A stretch of DNA of 64,000 nucleotides. It comes from Prostheceraeus crozeri (taxonomy: Eukaryota > Platyhelminthes > Polycladida > Euryleptidae). Shown here piece after piece: positions 34,101 through 42,131 of the stretch. The DNA lies in the NCBI GenBank assembly GCA_907163375.1, contig CAJQUW010001446.1:744001-808000 (forward strand). The letters run 5' to 3'. A model generated the notes under the pieces. It ran no database searches and was not told the origin of the DNA. It saw only the letters and a list, made by a program, of their open reading frames with translations. Position numbers and translations under genes: made by a program. Position 1 is the first letter of the stretch, and each line of letters starts with the position of its first letter.

Positions 34101-34802
34101 TGCCTGTTGTTGACGGTGTGGGCAAAATCGCTGAATATGCCCTTTCTCGTTACAAAAGAAACAGGTGATAATACAGCTGGCCTTCTCATGGCCAAAGCGG
34201 CGACAGCCTTGACAGCGAACCATTTGCTTGGAGACTTTCATTTGGCTGTTTTGCGGACCCATCGTTGCAGCGACTGCGGTGGGTAAGGCATCTCGAGTTG
34301 CCAAAAGCGCCTTCGCCGTAGACAGAACATCTTGGAGCTTCATATCTTCGCCGTCTTGGATATACACCTTCTCCTTTACATCAGCTGGTAACGCATCGAT
34401 CACAGCTAACGATACCAGCTCCTCATCAGGATCTTTGCCAGTGATAACCTTCAACAATGTCTTTGCATCATCTGCGATGATGTCGATCTGTTCGCCAGGC
34501 CACAAACGGAGGGATTTGAGTTTTAGCCAGGCACTTGCCTTGTTAAGTCCATAAACTCTCTTCAAAGCCTTCATCACAACTTTAAAGTCATTTTTATCTG
34601 TTGGCTCCAATTGATCCCAGGTCGCGAAAGCAGGACCATCCAAAAATAGAGGCATCATTCGAGCCATCTCAGCCTCTAAATCCTTTGGGGCGGTTACTAT
34701 AGACACCGCTGTCTCGTATCGTCTGAACCATTGATCAATATTTTCATCACGCTCACCCTTGAATCTCTTCACGATATCGACCAACTTTAACGAGCCGCTC
34801 AT
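31197..34802 (-). CDS. Gag-Pol polyprotein of Ty3/Gypsy-like retrotransposon, single ORF
   Basis: Start ATG at 34802 (MSGSLK), only 29 bp after the 5' LTR; the open frame upstream runs into the LTR without an ATG. 1201 residues. Gag with two CCHC knuckles (CQGCRRFGHEKASC 197-210, CFFCNEKGHIQRFC 214-227); protease DTGS at 265-268; reverse transcriptase with DLKRAYLQV (~510-518) and YIDD at 574-577; RNase H acidic residues near D720, E756, D780 and D839; integrase with H865, H869, C900, C903 and D931, D984, E1020 (DD35E); a GPF/Y-like C-terminal module (VGDKVFLKP, WSGPHVV). The gag-PR-RT-RH-INT order and 5-bp duplication fit Ty3/Gypsy; BEL/Pao is a less likely alternative. No stop or frameshift was seen. 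Gag and Pol share one frame, so no recoding signal is needed. Confidence 0.93.
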   Translation of the reverse strand: MSGSLKLVDIVKRFKGERDENIDQWFRRYETAVSIVTAPKDLEAEMARMMPLFLDGPAFATWDQLEPTDKNDFKVVMKALKRVYGLNKASAWLKLKSLRLWPGEQIDIIADDAKTLLKVITGKDPDEELVSLAVIDALPADVKEKVYIQDGEDMKLQDVLSTAKALLATRDALPTAVAATMGPQNSQMKVSKQMVRCQGCRRFGHEKASCIITCFFCNEKGHIQRFCPHRQQQASASMAAATEITGAQISRPMNVNGQRMNALIDTGSVTSVIGEHVVGNESRSRSYISLQSFGRHNVCAYTYVVLSSVITDNNEELGPINAYVVLETDLPTGIDIILGSNVFERTGLILHPRVRPGTELKVDFPYSKGPVVSVLHSDDIHDKDFVATFNGSRWCVRWNWRQNLEPGSDCKIPYNIIDEQDKSPCDAEINDWINEGILVRHDVSFHGKIKRYLPIIAVRQQKGDTVKVRPVLDYRSLNESIESHTAEATPTCADTLRQWRQLGPKCSIIDLKRAYLQVEIDPSLWAYQAVRWKGSDFLLTRLGFGLASAPKIMTAIVTRVLQGDQKIKEGTSSYIDDIYVSESVVSCEKVRSHLNNWGLITKESQKVGKGDVRLLGLCVDSGLRWRRDGSLPLIANILTRREAHKYIGECLGHYPVAGWLRVACAFVQRCTAEDHTRWDDPVSEKIMSLIREIDVRLKVSDPVGGMWEVDPKAPITVWTDSSSLAYGVYLEVEGQVVEDAAWLRPKDDATHINRSELDAAIKGLNLALKWGKRDITIKTDSISVYRWLQSVIHKTRNVKTRALAEVLIKRRLNIISDIIREEQLAVQVVWIESSLNKADSLTRVPNSWVREKLDSVDYADIKFVHEINHFGTNRTYELCKERYKNKSVSKSDIKAVIGDCATCTRIDPSNRFSWDKGSISANNVWEVLGTDVTHVDGRPYLSVIDTASRFTIWRSLRNESSTEIAFNIEQIFAEFGPPAYIMSDNGTVFRSREFNELLDKWKVQQVLTSAYRPQGNSVVERVHRTVKRTVKRTGKSLAEAVFWVNNTKGKNDSTPYELVFCAKSRKPDVTADRIEIERPKLNYEVNDNYFDKDRNPFLVGDKVFLKPPSSRCDDVWSGPHVVTKIISSVSVELDDINVSRHVSHLRLVPYCRESTEVGLETKYCSLTNDSDVEIDSEAVPRRSSRVTKRPIFQGDHVVDYR

Positions 34803-34831
34803 GTTCAGCAAGACAAACGGCCGTGATAGCT

Positions 34832-35070
34832 TGTAAGTAAAAACGCGAATTCCAAATAGCAAAGACGCACTTTATTTGCAGACGTGGATATTTATACCTG
34901 TATAACAATGGCATAAAACAACTCACGAAACATGCACAATAATGAAATGTTATTATCATGAAACGTCACCAGATCACTTGATAATAGGATGTCAGGCATG
35001 CGGTCGAGAGTCGGATTGCTATGTCCTAAGACAGTGAACAATAGAGAATTAGAAATACAACACGCTCACA
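34832..35070 (-). repeat. 5' LTR of Ty3/Gypsy-like element (239 bp)
   Basis: Appears identical to 30890-31128. On the coding strand it begins TGTGAGCGTGTTG and ends TTTTTACTTACA. The 29-bp leader between it and the gag ATG begins AGCTATCACGGCC and lacks the usual TGG-starting tRNA primer-binding site. Confidence 0.92.
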
Positions 35071-36110
35071 CAATTATTAATTATTTGAATAATATTAAAT
35101 AACTTTTTTTACCATTATTAGTTGAATATTCAATATGTTTTTCATTACTATTAGAGATCCATACTCCTAATATTTAAATTCATTTGCCACATCGATCGTA
35201 ATTCTTTCATCTAAAATTTCAATTTGCATGTTATCTTTTCTATGTTAACTATTGAATGTCATTACTTTGGTTTTGCTATAGTTCAATTTTAGATTGTTCT
35301 CTGAGCAGCATTGGCCAACAATTTCAATTTGGTTTATTAGTCATATCTCGCTTCCACTTACAAGGAGTATATCATCGACATATGTAAATCATGACACTAA
35401 GTTCACCAATTTTTATTAGATCTAAAAATATGAAACTGATTTAAATTTATTAATTTAGTTATAATATTCAAAATTTTGTTATCAGGTAGTGAGTAATTCA
35501 GTTTTCTTATAAATATTGTTTTAGATTTGGAATCGAAAGCTTTCGATAAATCAATGAAGCAAATATGTAGCTTTTTATCTGGTTTTTATAAGTTTGCATA
35601 ATTTCCTTTAATATGAAAATATTGTCAAGGGACGAATTTCCTTTTCGAAATCCGATTCGACATGGGTGAATAATATTATTGAAATCTATCCATTGATCTG
35701 ATCGATTATCCAAAATTGAGGTTGTTTTCTCAATACATGATAATGTGATACATCTATACGAATTCACATTATTGATGTCACCTTTCTTATAAATTGGTAT
35801 TAACCACTTTTTTATCCGTGGTATATCATTACCTTCGATAATTTTACCGAAAATATTCTGAAGTATAATAGCATTTTGCCTTTCACATTCTTCTTGCACT
35901 TCGTACACAAATTGATCTGGCCCACTACATTTTGAACTTTTTGTGTTTCTTATCGCTTGCAATTTGCGATTTTGAAGTTTGCAAACTTGAAAATCCCAAA
36001 AGGTAACTGATTTTTTAATATCTCTGGTATCCTCATTTCTTCAAGTTTTCTTTACCGTTTCAACAGCATCAGATAAAGCAGATCGTTATCTATCGCAGCA
36101 ACATTTTAAA
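35071..36110 (-). pseudogene. Reverse transcriptase of family-2 LINE
   Basis: From the right: IRNTKSSKCSGPDQFVYEV, IPIYKKGDINNVNSYRCITL, IGFRKGNSSLDNIFILKEIM (35507-35962). After a break come YVDDILLVSGSEI near 35370-35345 (the catalytic box) and NNLKLNYSKTKVMTF, up to the LTR insertion at 35075. These are RT blocks 0-7 of an APE-type LINE. Stops and frameshifts break it. Confidence 0.8.
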
Positions 36111-36127
36111 TTTTTGATACTAAGGTA

Positions 36128-37280
36128 CAGATTGTTTCATAAAAAATGGATCACCCTTAAACATCGCCTTAACTTCCTTTGTCTAACTCCGCCAAACTTG
36201 AACGAATTTCTCTGAAATTTGGAAGATATGTCATTTGTGCTTACTAATATCATTGTTGGAAATCTCAAGCATGAATATTGAGTTGTCTTCCTGTTATAGA
36301 TAAAAAAAGTAGTAGATAATTTGATCTTCATTTAGTAATGTTACACAAAATCATACCTCACTCTTATAAAATTACATTTGTTTCCTTTGTTATGTAATAT
36401 GTTGTTCTACAAACCAAAAGCTATCAAGCAAAACAAAAATAAAGAAAATTGGTCAATCAGAACCAGCATAGCACCATTATTCATCAACAATAATGTAACT
36501 GCTACATGTGATTAACTGGACTTCATGTTCCATAGCTTCCTGACTTCGTTGCGGTGGTGTTGGCAGCACTCCTGATTGCTTTCAGCTAGAAATCTATCTC
36601 TTACCGGTTGAAAACAATAAAAAGCACAAATGAACAATAACGAGATCGCATTCACAAAAGGCAAAGTGTCAGCCTTGCTAGAACTAGGGTTTTCTTTGCG
36701 ATCTACAAGCTAGCGACTAAATGTCCCTTACACAAATGTGCCGCTCTGAACTTCACATACAGCAAGGAACCATGAATTCTGAACGCTATGTGAATGTTTT
36801 ACGAATGATCATTGGCCAAATGACAGATCAACTTGGTGATCCATCGACTTGGTCATTTATGGATGATAATGCTACTTGTCACAGGAGTAGTAGAGTCAAC
36901 GTATGCAAGTCTCAATTAGGGCTTAGGACATTATCTTTGCCAGCTCGTTCTCCTGATCTGAACGTAACGTTCGTCGTTCACTGCTACCTACAGATGGCGT
37001 ATCACAACTTACGTCACTGTTAAAAAGAGAGTGGAGAAAGTTAGATCAGTCAAAAGTCAACGATATCATCGAATCAATGCCTAGACGAATTGGTAATGTC
37101 ATTGACAATAAGGGTAGGGCCACAAAATATTAGCTTCTTAAGCACCGTTGCTGTATCAGATTATATAAGGACATTTAAATATATTAGGGACATGAAATAA
37201 CATGAAAAATGCTTTCTGTATCATACTTATGTTTTATTTAGTCAAATTTTAGGATGATCCACTTTTTATGAAACGGACTG
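36128..37280 (+). mobile_element. Tc1-like DNA transposon, internally deleted, TA target
   Basis: Inverted ends begin CAGATTGTTTCATAAAAAAT (left) and, reverse-complemented, CAGTCCGTTTCATAAAAAGT (right), each abutting TA (36126-36127 and 37281-37282). Length 1153 bp. It lies within the family-2 LINE between endonuclease and RT. The ends match over at least 30 bp with some mismatches. Confidence 0.88.
36630..37135 (+). pseudogene. Tc1-like transposase remnant
   Basis: The start (about 36630-36720) reads FTKGKVSALLELGFSLRS, the N-terminal HTH of Tc1 transposases, then jumps to the late catalytic domain (36721-37023): MNSERYVNVLRMIIGQ, WSFMDDNATCHRS (second catalytic Asp), LPARSPDLN (block holding the third acidic residue, lost after a frameshift) and LKREWRKLDQSKVNDIIESM. 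The first catalytic Asp region is deleted, so it cannot be active. Confidence 0.8.
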
Positions 37281-37282
37281 TA

Positions 37283-37965
37283 TCTAGTCAGGAGCGAGCT
37301 TAGAATAAGAGTACCCGTTTTTATTAATTTGGACTCACCAGGTAGGGAAGCAGACATTTTTGAAAATTCTACTGACAGAAAGTTTCGGACATGTGCTACA
37401 ATTGTACCAAGGAGAAACGTCAAACTGCTGCTAGAACTTATGAAAAATCGCATTAGAAAAAGAGTAAAAAAATTTGTATGAGGACTTTTTTGAACAGTGT
37501 ATTTCGGAAATGGAAATATGAGAGTCATTGAATGGGCCATTTTGGGTATCACTTTTTGCTTCATTATTTGATGTTCATTCTCTAGAATCTGTTTTTAGAA
37601 TGTGGTCTTTGAAATCTTCTCCTCTTATGACATTATTATTTGTTTTCTTAAATGATTTTGTGCTTTGTAATTTCCAATGTTTTTGGAATCATTTTTGCTT
37701 TTGCATGTTGTAATTCAGTGTTTGTTCTTCTAATCAACAATGATTTTTCCAGTCTAATTTGCTTATTTGATATTTTCCTCTCTGTCATCAATTTCGTAAG
37801 GTTTTTGTATTGAGTTACCGTCTTTTTATTCTTTAATAGTCTTCCTGTATTTTCTTATCAGCTCTCAATTTGTTTGAATATGCTATGTTTTAATTTCTAA
37901 TTTCATTATTCATTAGTGCTAAGTTCCTTTTCTGTAAAAATTCCTTATAAATTTGAGTAGCTGAC
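37283..37965. other. Family-2 LINE linker, no motif identified
   Basis: AT-rich sequence between the Tc1-like insert and the endonuclease. By position it should encode the endonuclease-RT linker of the LINE, but no clear motif was found on either strand. Confidence 0.4.
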
Positions 37966-38879
37966 TTATCTTCTATATATCATTACATTCATTTTCATGT
38001 GCTTAAATTGACATTTATTTGCTTCTTTTACAAATTTTACAGGTTTGACATACTGTGCTTTGGCTTTATTCAAATAGAGTGCAGTAACAGTTGTCTTGTT
38101 CATCATATTTACTTCTATATCAAAACGGAGATATGAATGATCGGTATACAACAGTGGCTCACTTATTTCAAAATTTTGAATTTATTTACCAGTGATTTTG
38201 AAAGTATCACAATCAATTATTGATTTTCTAACTTTATTCTGTTATAGTCTATAGTATGTACATTTTCCGATCGTATTCGATGTTTCAAATCTTCCTTTGG
38301 TTATAATCATGTTTGTCTCATTACAAAATTTTAGGATATTTCTTTCATTGCCATTGACTAAATTATCTAGAGATATTCTTGCTGGATATCCTTCATTTTT
38401 ATTATAATTTAGATTTGATATTCTTCCATTAAGATCTCCAATCATGATTATGTGCTGCATCTGGAATTGTATGATATATTGCTTTATTCTTTCATAAAAA
38501 CTTATCTGTATATTTTGATGTGTTATTTTCCCTATAAGCAGCAATAAAAAATATTTCTTTGACATCCTTCCATTCATCATTTATAAGTCTTAGTATTAGC
38601 ACATCAGCATTTTCTTTAATAAAGTATCAGCTATTACTTTTTCAGTTTTCTCACAGATGGAAATGCCTTCGACATGCTTTCAACATTTCTAGCAGTAGCA
38701 TTATTTTCATGAGTCGCATTTACGCTCGAGTAATCTCCAATTTCAGACATTTGATTTAAGCTTCTTAAATGAGTTTCTGTGAAGCATATGAACCTAGCAT
38801 GATTAGCATCTTCCAACATATCTGAATTATTAATTTTTTCCTGATTTAATCCGTTTATATTTACGCAACAGAATTTCAA
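37966..38879 (-). pseudogene. APE endonuclease of family-2 LINE
   Basis: Starts MKFCCVNINGLNQEK at 38879; TETHLRS (catalytic Glu) follows near 38785. After stops, 38242-38580 carries IIMIGDLNGRIS (GDLN replaces the usual GDFN) and ends near GKCTYYRL. A further frame (37966-38151) has YTDHSYLRFDI, the Asp-His block. All core endonuclease blocks are recognisable, but in three broken frames. Confidence 0.8.
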
Positions 38880-38899
38880 TATATATATGTCTCATTAAG

Positions 38900-39410
38900 G
38901 TCTTCATCACCTGTTTTACCTTCATCATCCTCTTCTTCCATCGATGTCTTAAACATGATTTTGATAGTGTGGTGATGGGGTTCTGCAGTTGAAGCGTTGG
39001 TGTCGATATGGTGGTGAGTTGATTGGAATGCATCTTGGCTGTCGGTTTTTGTCATCTGTTCTTTGTACTCTGAATCTTTTTTCTTCGTTATTCAGTTCTC
39101 TCCGTCTAGGTATCTGAACCTCATTTCGATAAAGATTTTCATTTCTGGTGTCATATCTTCTCCTTTGGCTGTAAAATTGATGTTGCCTTCTTTCGTTACC
39201 ATAATGTCTTCGATAGTTATGATCTCTGGTTCTCTCATGATGAGGTTCTCTTTCTTGAGGGTAGTTGCTGTTGTATCTTCTATAATTGTTGTTTCGTGGT
39301 TGTGATACAAAATATCTTTTTGCGTAACATTGGTTAGCACAATGTCCGATTCTCTGGCAATTAAAGCAGCGTATTTTTCGTCTTGATGGATTGCTGTATT
39401 GGCGTCGATT
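38900..39410 (-). pseudogene. ORF1 fragment of family-2 LINE with CCHC zinc knuckle
   Basis: The minus strand near 39375-39330 reads CFNCQRIGHCANQC (CX2CX4HX4C), followed by a long Arg/Asn/Tyr-rich basic tail. The knuckle suggests an RNA-binding ORF1 protein of the I/Jockey/R1 type rather than the PHD type seen at 20-21 kb. The N-terminal part is missing at about 39410, where a hairpin repeat begins. Confidence 0.65.
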
Positions 39411-39579
39411 GTAAAAAGTAAACAGTGAAAAGTGTCAACCAAGGTTGAATAATGCGCACCATTGATAAATAGGATGGCCGCGAACAGAAGACTACGTTTC
39501 ATATCGGAGTAGGCAAAAACCAGTTCGGTCTTCTTCTAAAATTTTATGGCTAAGAGATGACGTTAGAAGCTATTTACAG

Positions 39580-39615
39580 GCCCGACGTTTCACGCCTTCG
39601 CGCTTCCTCAGGGGC
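39580..39615 (-). ncRNA. Hammerhead-ribozyme-like motif in PLE terminal region
   Basis: The minus strand reads GCCC-CTGAGGA-stem-loop-GAAACGTC-GGGC. The elements of a type I hammerhead are in order: stem I closes perfectly (GCCC with GGGC), the CUGANGA box is exact, stem II is a short imperfect hairpin (GCGC/GCGT), GAAA is exact, stem III is minimal and the cleavage triplet would be GUC. Minimal hammerheads with very short stem III are known from PLE terminal regions. It lies about 100 bp past the GIY-YIG stop codon. Confidence 0.6.
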
Positions 39616-39715
39616 AACACAACCTAAAACCACCAGTAAGACCGACAGCGTAAGGAGAGCGTGATGACAAAGCTCTGCAACCTTATATAGTGGTGTGTGG
39701 GATGTGAGAATCAGA

Positions 39716-40167
39716 CTAAAAATCAATCAGTTCATGTTTGCGGTTAATGTTGGGCTTCATGCTCTTGATACAACGAGCTTCACTCAAACGACTGTCGACA
39801 GAATTCTTACATTTGTCCAAGATATCTAAAGTGAAGTTGTCAATAGCTTGCACAATATGCTTGCATTGAGATCTGTGGTCTGCCAGTGCACTGCAGGTCT
39901 TATTGTTAAAAGAACGCGCGTGTTCCATGAAACGTAATTTAAAAGGTCGACTAGACTTCCCAATATAAAAATTGGCACAAAATTTACAGATAAATTTGTA
40001 AACAAAGAATTTGTCTTTGCAAGTATATTTGCTAGGTAACCAATCACAGACCGTGCAATTCTCATGCTTACTATGTTTAGGCTTGTTTTGAAGGCTACTA
40101 TAAAGATTAGAGTTTGGAATGTCTACTAGGTTGACAGGTAAGTCGTATTTCTTAATAAGGGTGCATT
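39716..40167 (-). pseudogene. PLE GIY-YIG endonuclease domain
   Basis: Minus-strand frame open from about 40167 to the stop at 39716: DLPVNLVDIPNSNLYSSLQN, then ENCTVCDWLPS (Cys pair), VYKFICKFCANFYIGKSSR (YIG core) and LSEARCIKSMKPNINRKHEL (metal-binding Glu block). The endonuclease domain is intact, but it is out of frame with the RT thumb upstream. Confidence 0.85.
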
Positions 40168-40609
40168 ATAACAGCTAGTTTTATCATTTATGTATTTCAT
40201 TTTAAGACTATTTGGGTTGCGTTTTTTAGGGACAGACTTATTTTTTCTGTTTCTAAAAGTGCGATTGGTTTTGTAACCATTTTGACGAAACTTTTTGTCT
40301 AGTTTATTTTTGGAGTTTTCAAACACGGCCTCTGAGCTGCATCGTTTTTGGACGTACTCTGCAGTATTTTTTAGATAGTTGCTTTTTACGTGACTTGGTA
40401 CGTAGCTATCCTTCCGTAAGGCAGTGCCGGAATGATAGGGTTTCTCAAACCAGTTGTAATGGATGTTTTCATTTTCTATAAAAATGCTTACATCAAGGAA
40501 GTTTAAGACTCCGTTTTCAGGTACCTCCATGGTGAACTTAATTTCGCTACTTATGCTGTTAAAAGTTTTCAAAAGTTTGGAAAAGTCACTACCTTTGTCA
40601 AACGGTCCA
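40126..40609 (-). pseudogene. PLE reverse transcriptase, thumb only
   Basis: The frame reads FGPFDKGSDFSKLL, then GVLNFLDVSIFIENENIHYN, WFEKPYHSGTALRKDSYVPS and the linker to about 40165. There the frame is lost and a stop (NTTYLST) ends it; the GIY-YIG continues in another frame. No palm motifs. Confidence 0.75.
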
Positions 40610-40626
40610 AATGCGCACCATTAGTT

Positions 40627-41001
40627 GACACTTTTTACTGACACTCAGTGATAATAAGCTGGTGAGATCAATGCACTTCTCTTTACCACCATTCATTACA
40701 TTGCTATTGTCTGGTGACGCACAAAGCACGATTATTGAAAGCATGACACTCGTGTTTGCTTTGCTCGCAGTGTGGCTGAGGCCTAAAGGTGCGTTTACAC
40801 ATGAACTTTATTGCTGATTTATTTCGATCCATGATGAGCTACAATAGAATAGACAAACATTGGAAACAAAGACATGCCTTCGAAAAACGCGCTTCGTGCG
40901 TCATGAAACAGAGTTCAGACAATAGCTATTTCATGGATGGGGATAAAGAGAAATGCATTGATCTCATCAGCCTATTATCCTCTCAGTGTCAGTAAAAAGT
41001 G
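40627..41001. mobile_element. MITE with long imperfect inverted arms, bounded by hairpins
   Basis: CACTTTTTACTGACACT at the left and its inverted copy near 40983-41001 open arms of about 160 bp. The mirrored text includes ATCAATGCA, TTCTCTTTA, GCTATTGTCTG and ACGCAC/GTGCGT. Related fragments: 29755-29880 and 45960-46062. A ~58-bp hairpin follows at 40991-41048 (GTAAAAAGTGACAGCT...AGCTGACACTTTTTAC). A homologous hairpin existed at the left before the PLE inserted into its loop. Confidence 0.7.
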
Positions 41002-41048
41002 ACAGCTATAGTTGAACATGGCGTAACTTAAGCTGACACTTTTTACTA
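40991..41048. repeat. Hairpin with 16-bp arms at the right edge of the MITE
   Basis: GTAAAAAGTGACAGCT and AGCTGACACTTTTTAC pair with one mismatch. The loop (ATAGTTGAACATGGCG) resembles GGTTGAATAATGCGC at 39443-39457, the left hairpin whose loop was hit by the PLE. Confidence 0.7.
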
Positions 41049-41127
41049 CAGCTATGTAGTACAGCCCAACCGCAGCGAGGGATGGATAGAAAGCTGAGGG
41101 AGGAAACGTTAACCTGTTGAGCCCCGA

Positions 41128-41222
41128 GGACGTGCAGAGCACGTCCTGTGATAATTGCTTCAATTGCCCAATATATCATTAACTACATGCTCTCAACTGA
41201 CAAAGACGTGCAGTGCACGTCC
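41128..41222. repeat. Subterminal palindromes, left end of piggyBac copy 1
   Basis: GGACGTGCAGAGCACGTCC (41128-41146, perfect 8-bp arms) and AGACGTGCAGTGCACGTCC (41204-41222). The second is preceded by CAACTGACA, which recurs (often inverted as TGTCAGTTG) beside other units. Likely binding sites for the transposase's Cys-rich domain, by analogy with internal palindromic repeats in the insect piggyBac ends. Confidence 0.85.
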
Positions 41223-41769
41223 TTTTCTCATTTCATCTAATTGACAATGTAGGAGATCGACTATACTCCGACAACTGACATAGACAAATGCAAAATCGTT
41301 TGATATGCTTTACAATACATTCATGTTCCATACAATAATGATTATTTATGCAATTATAGATTTTATGGATATTTAAATTCATCCGTACAGATATTTTACT
41401 TTAAGTTACTTTCATGAATAAAGTATAAGGAACGATGAGTCAATTCCAGATTTTTATTCGAATCCTATTCAATTTTCAGATGATATTTAGAATCTTAATT
41501 ATCCGTGCAGAATTGCTGTAAAAATACAGGCATGAAGTATAATGATTTCGATCTCTATGATGCTTATCTCACAGTGAGTTATTCTAAGTATAATGCGAAA
41601 CAATGCAAAGCGCTATTGATTTCAATGTCATTAAATTTGAATCCCGATTGACTTCAAATCATCCGAATGCAAAAATCGCTATTGGTTTCGCTGACGTCAA
41701 TTATTCCGATTCAACATTGCATTGTATACTAAACTGTCGTAATAACCTTTTTCTCAATTCAATCTCGTC

Positions 41770-41910
41770 ATGCAAAAGAGAAGGTGCTTATCAGCGAAGC
41801 AAATTGCCGCACAGCTCAATGCTTTGGATGACAGTAGCTACTCTGAAGATAGTACAAGTAGTGATGACGATGAAGACAACGATATTCCCAACATCGCAAC
41901 TGACATATAA
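41770..41910 (+). pseudogene. N-terminal acidic segment of piggyBac transposase (copy 1)
   Basis: ATG at 41770 opens MQKRRCLSAKQIAAQLNALD and an acidic stretch (SSYSEDSTSSDDDEDND), the usual start of piggyBac transposases, then stops at TAA 41908-41910. Shifting one frame continues into EWTFVEEGHDFHEI, so a one-base change broke the frame. The identical break occurs in copy 2. Confidence 0.7.
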
Positions 41911-42131
41911 GACAAGGAGAGTGGACTTTCGTTGAAGAGGGCCATGACTTTCACGAGATTCGTAATTTGCAATTCACCCAAGAAAGTGGAATAAATCTTA
42001 CTTACGATGTGCCATCTGACGTGAATAATAACATTGAATTCTTCATTGATTTATTTCTTGATGACAATCTATTCTAACTGCTGTGCGACTGGACAAACAA
42101 GAAAGCTGAACTGACATTCGAAGAGTACGAC

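Larger units (their letters stand above)
30890..35070 (-). mobile_element. Young, apparently complete Ty3/Gypsy-like LTR retrotransposon
   Basis: 4181 bp with two 239-bp LTRs that look identical, a 5-bp target duplication (CAATT) and a single uninterrupted gag-pol frame. It lies inside the family-2 LINE. Identical LTRs and an intact frame mean a very recent insertion, probably of a still active family. There is no envelope-like frame: the space between the pol stop and the 3' LTR is only 68 bp. Confidence 0.92.
30611..39410 (-). mobile_element. Non-LTR retrotransposon family 2, decayed and twice invaded
   Basis: Read from right to left: an ORF1 fragment with a CCHC knuckle (about 39370-38900), an APE endonuclease (38879-37966), a Tc1-like insertion (37280-36128), an RT with YVDD box (36110-35071), a Ty3/Gypsy-like insertion (35070-30890) and the RT C-terminal region (30889-30611). 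The order matches one LINE with two later insertions. Many stops and frameshifts. Distinct from the family at 1-2592. Confidence 0.75.
39464..40609 (-). mobile_element. Penelope-like element remnant with 13-bp TSD
   Basis: AATGCGCACCATT occurs at 39451-39463 and 40610-40622, directly flanking the element. On the minus strand it runs from the RT thumb through the GIY-YIG endonuclease to the 3' terminal region with a TATA-like TATATAAGG and a hammerhead-like motif. The 5' part, including the whole RT palm, is absent, consistent with 5' truncation on insertion. Different subfamily from the PLE at 23-25 kb. Confidence 0.85.

Noticed and set aside
39092-39502. 136-codon minus-strand ORF starting MKRSLLFAAILFINGAHY, apparently with a signal peptide
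   Set aside because: It is a shadow frame of the LINE ORF1: the adjacent frame carries the CCHC knuckle and Arg-rich tail. It also spans the PLE target duplication.
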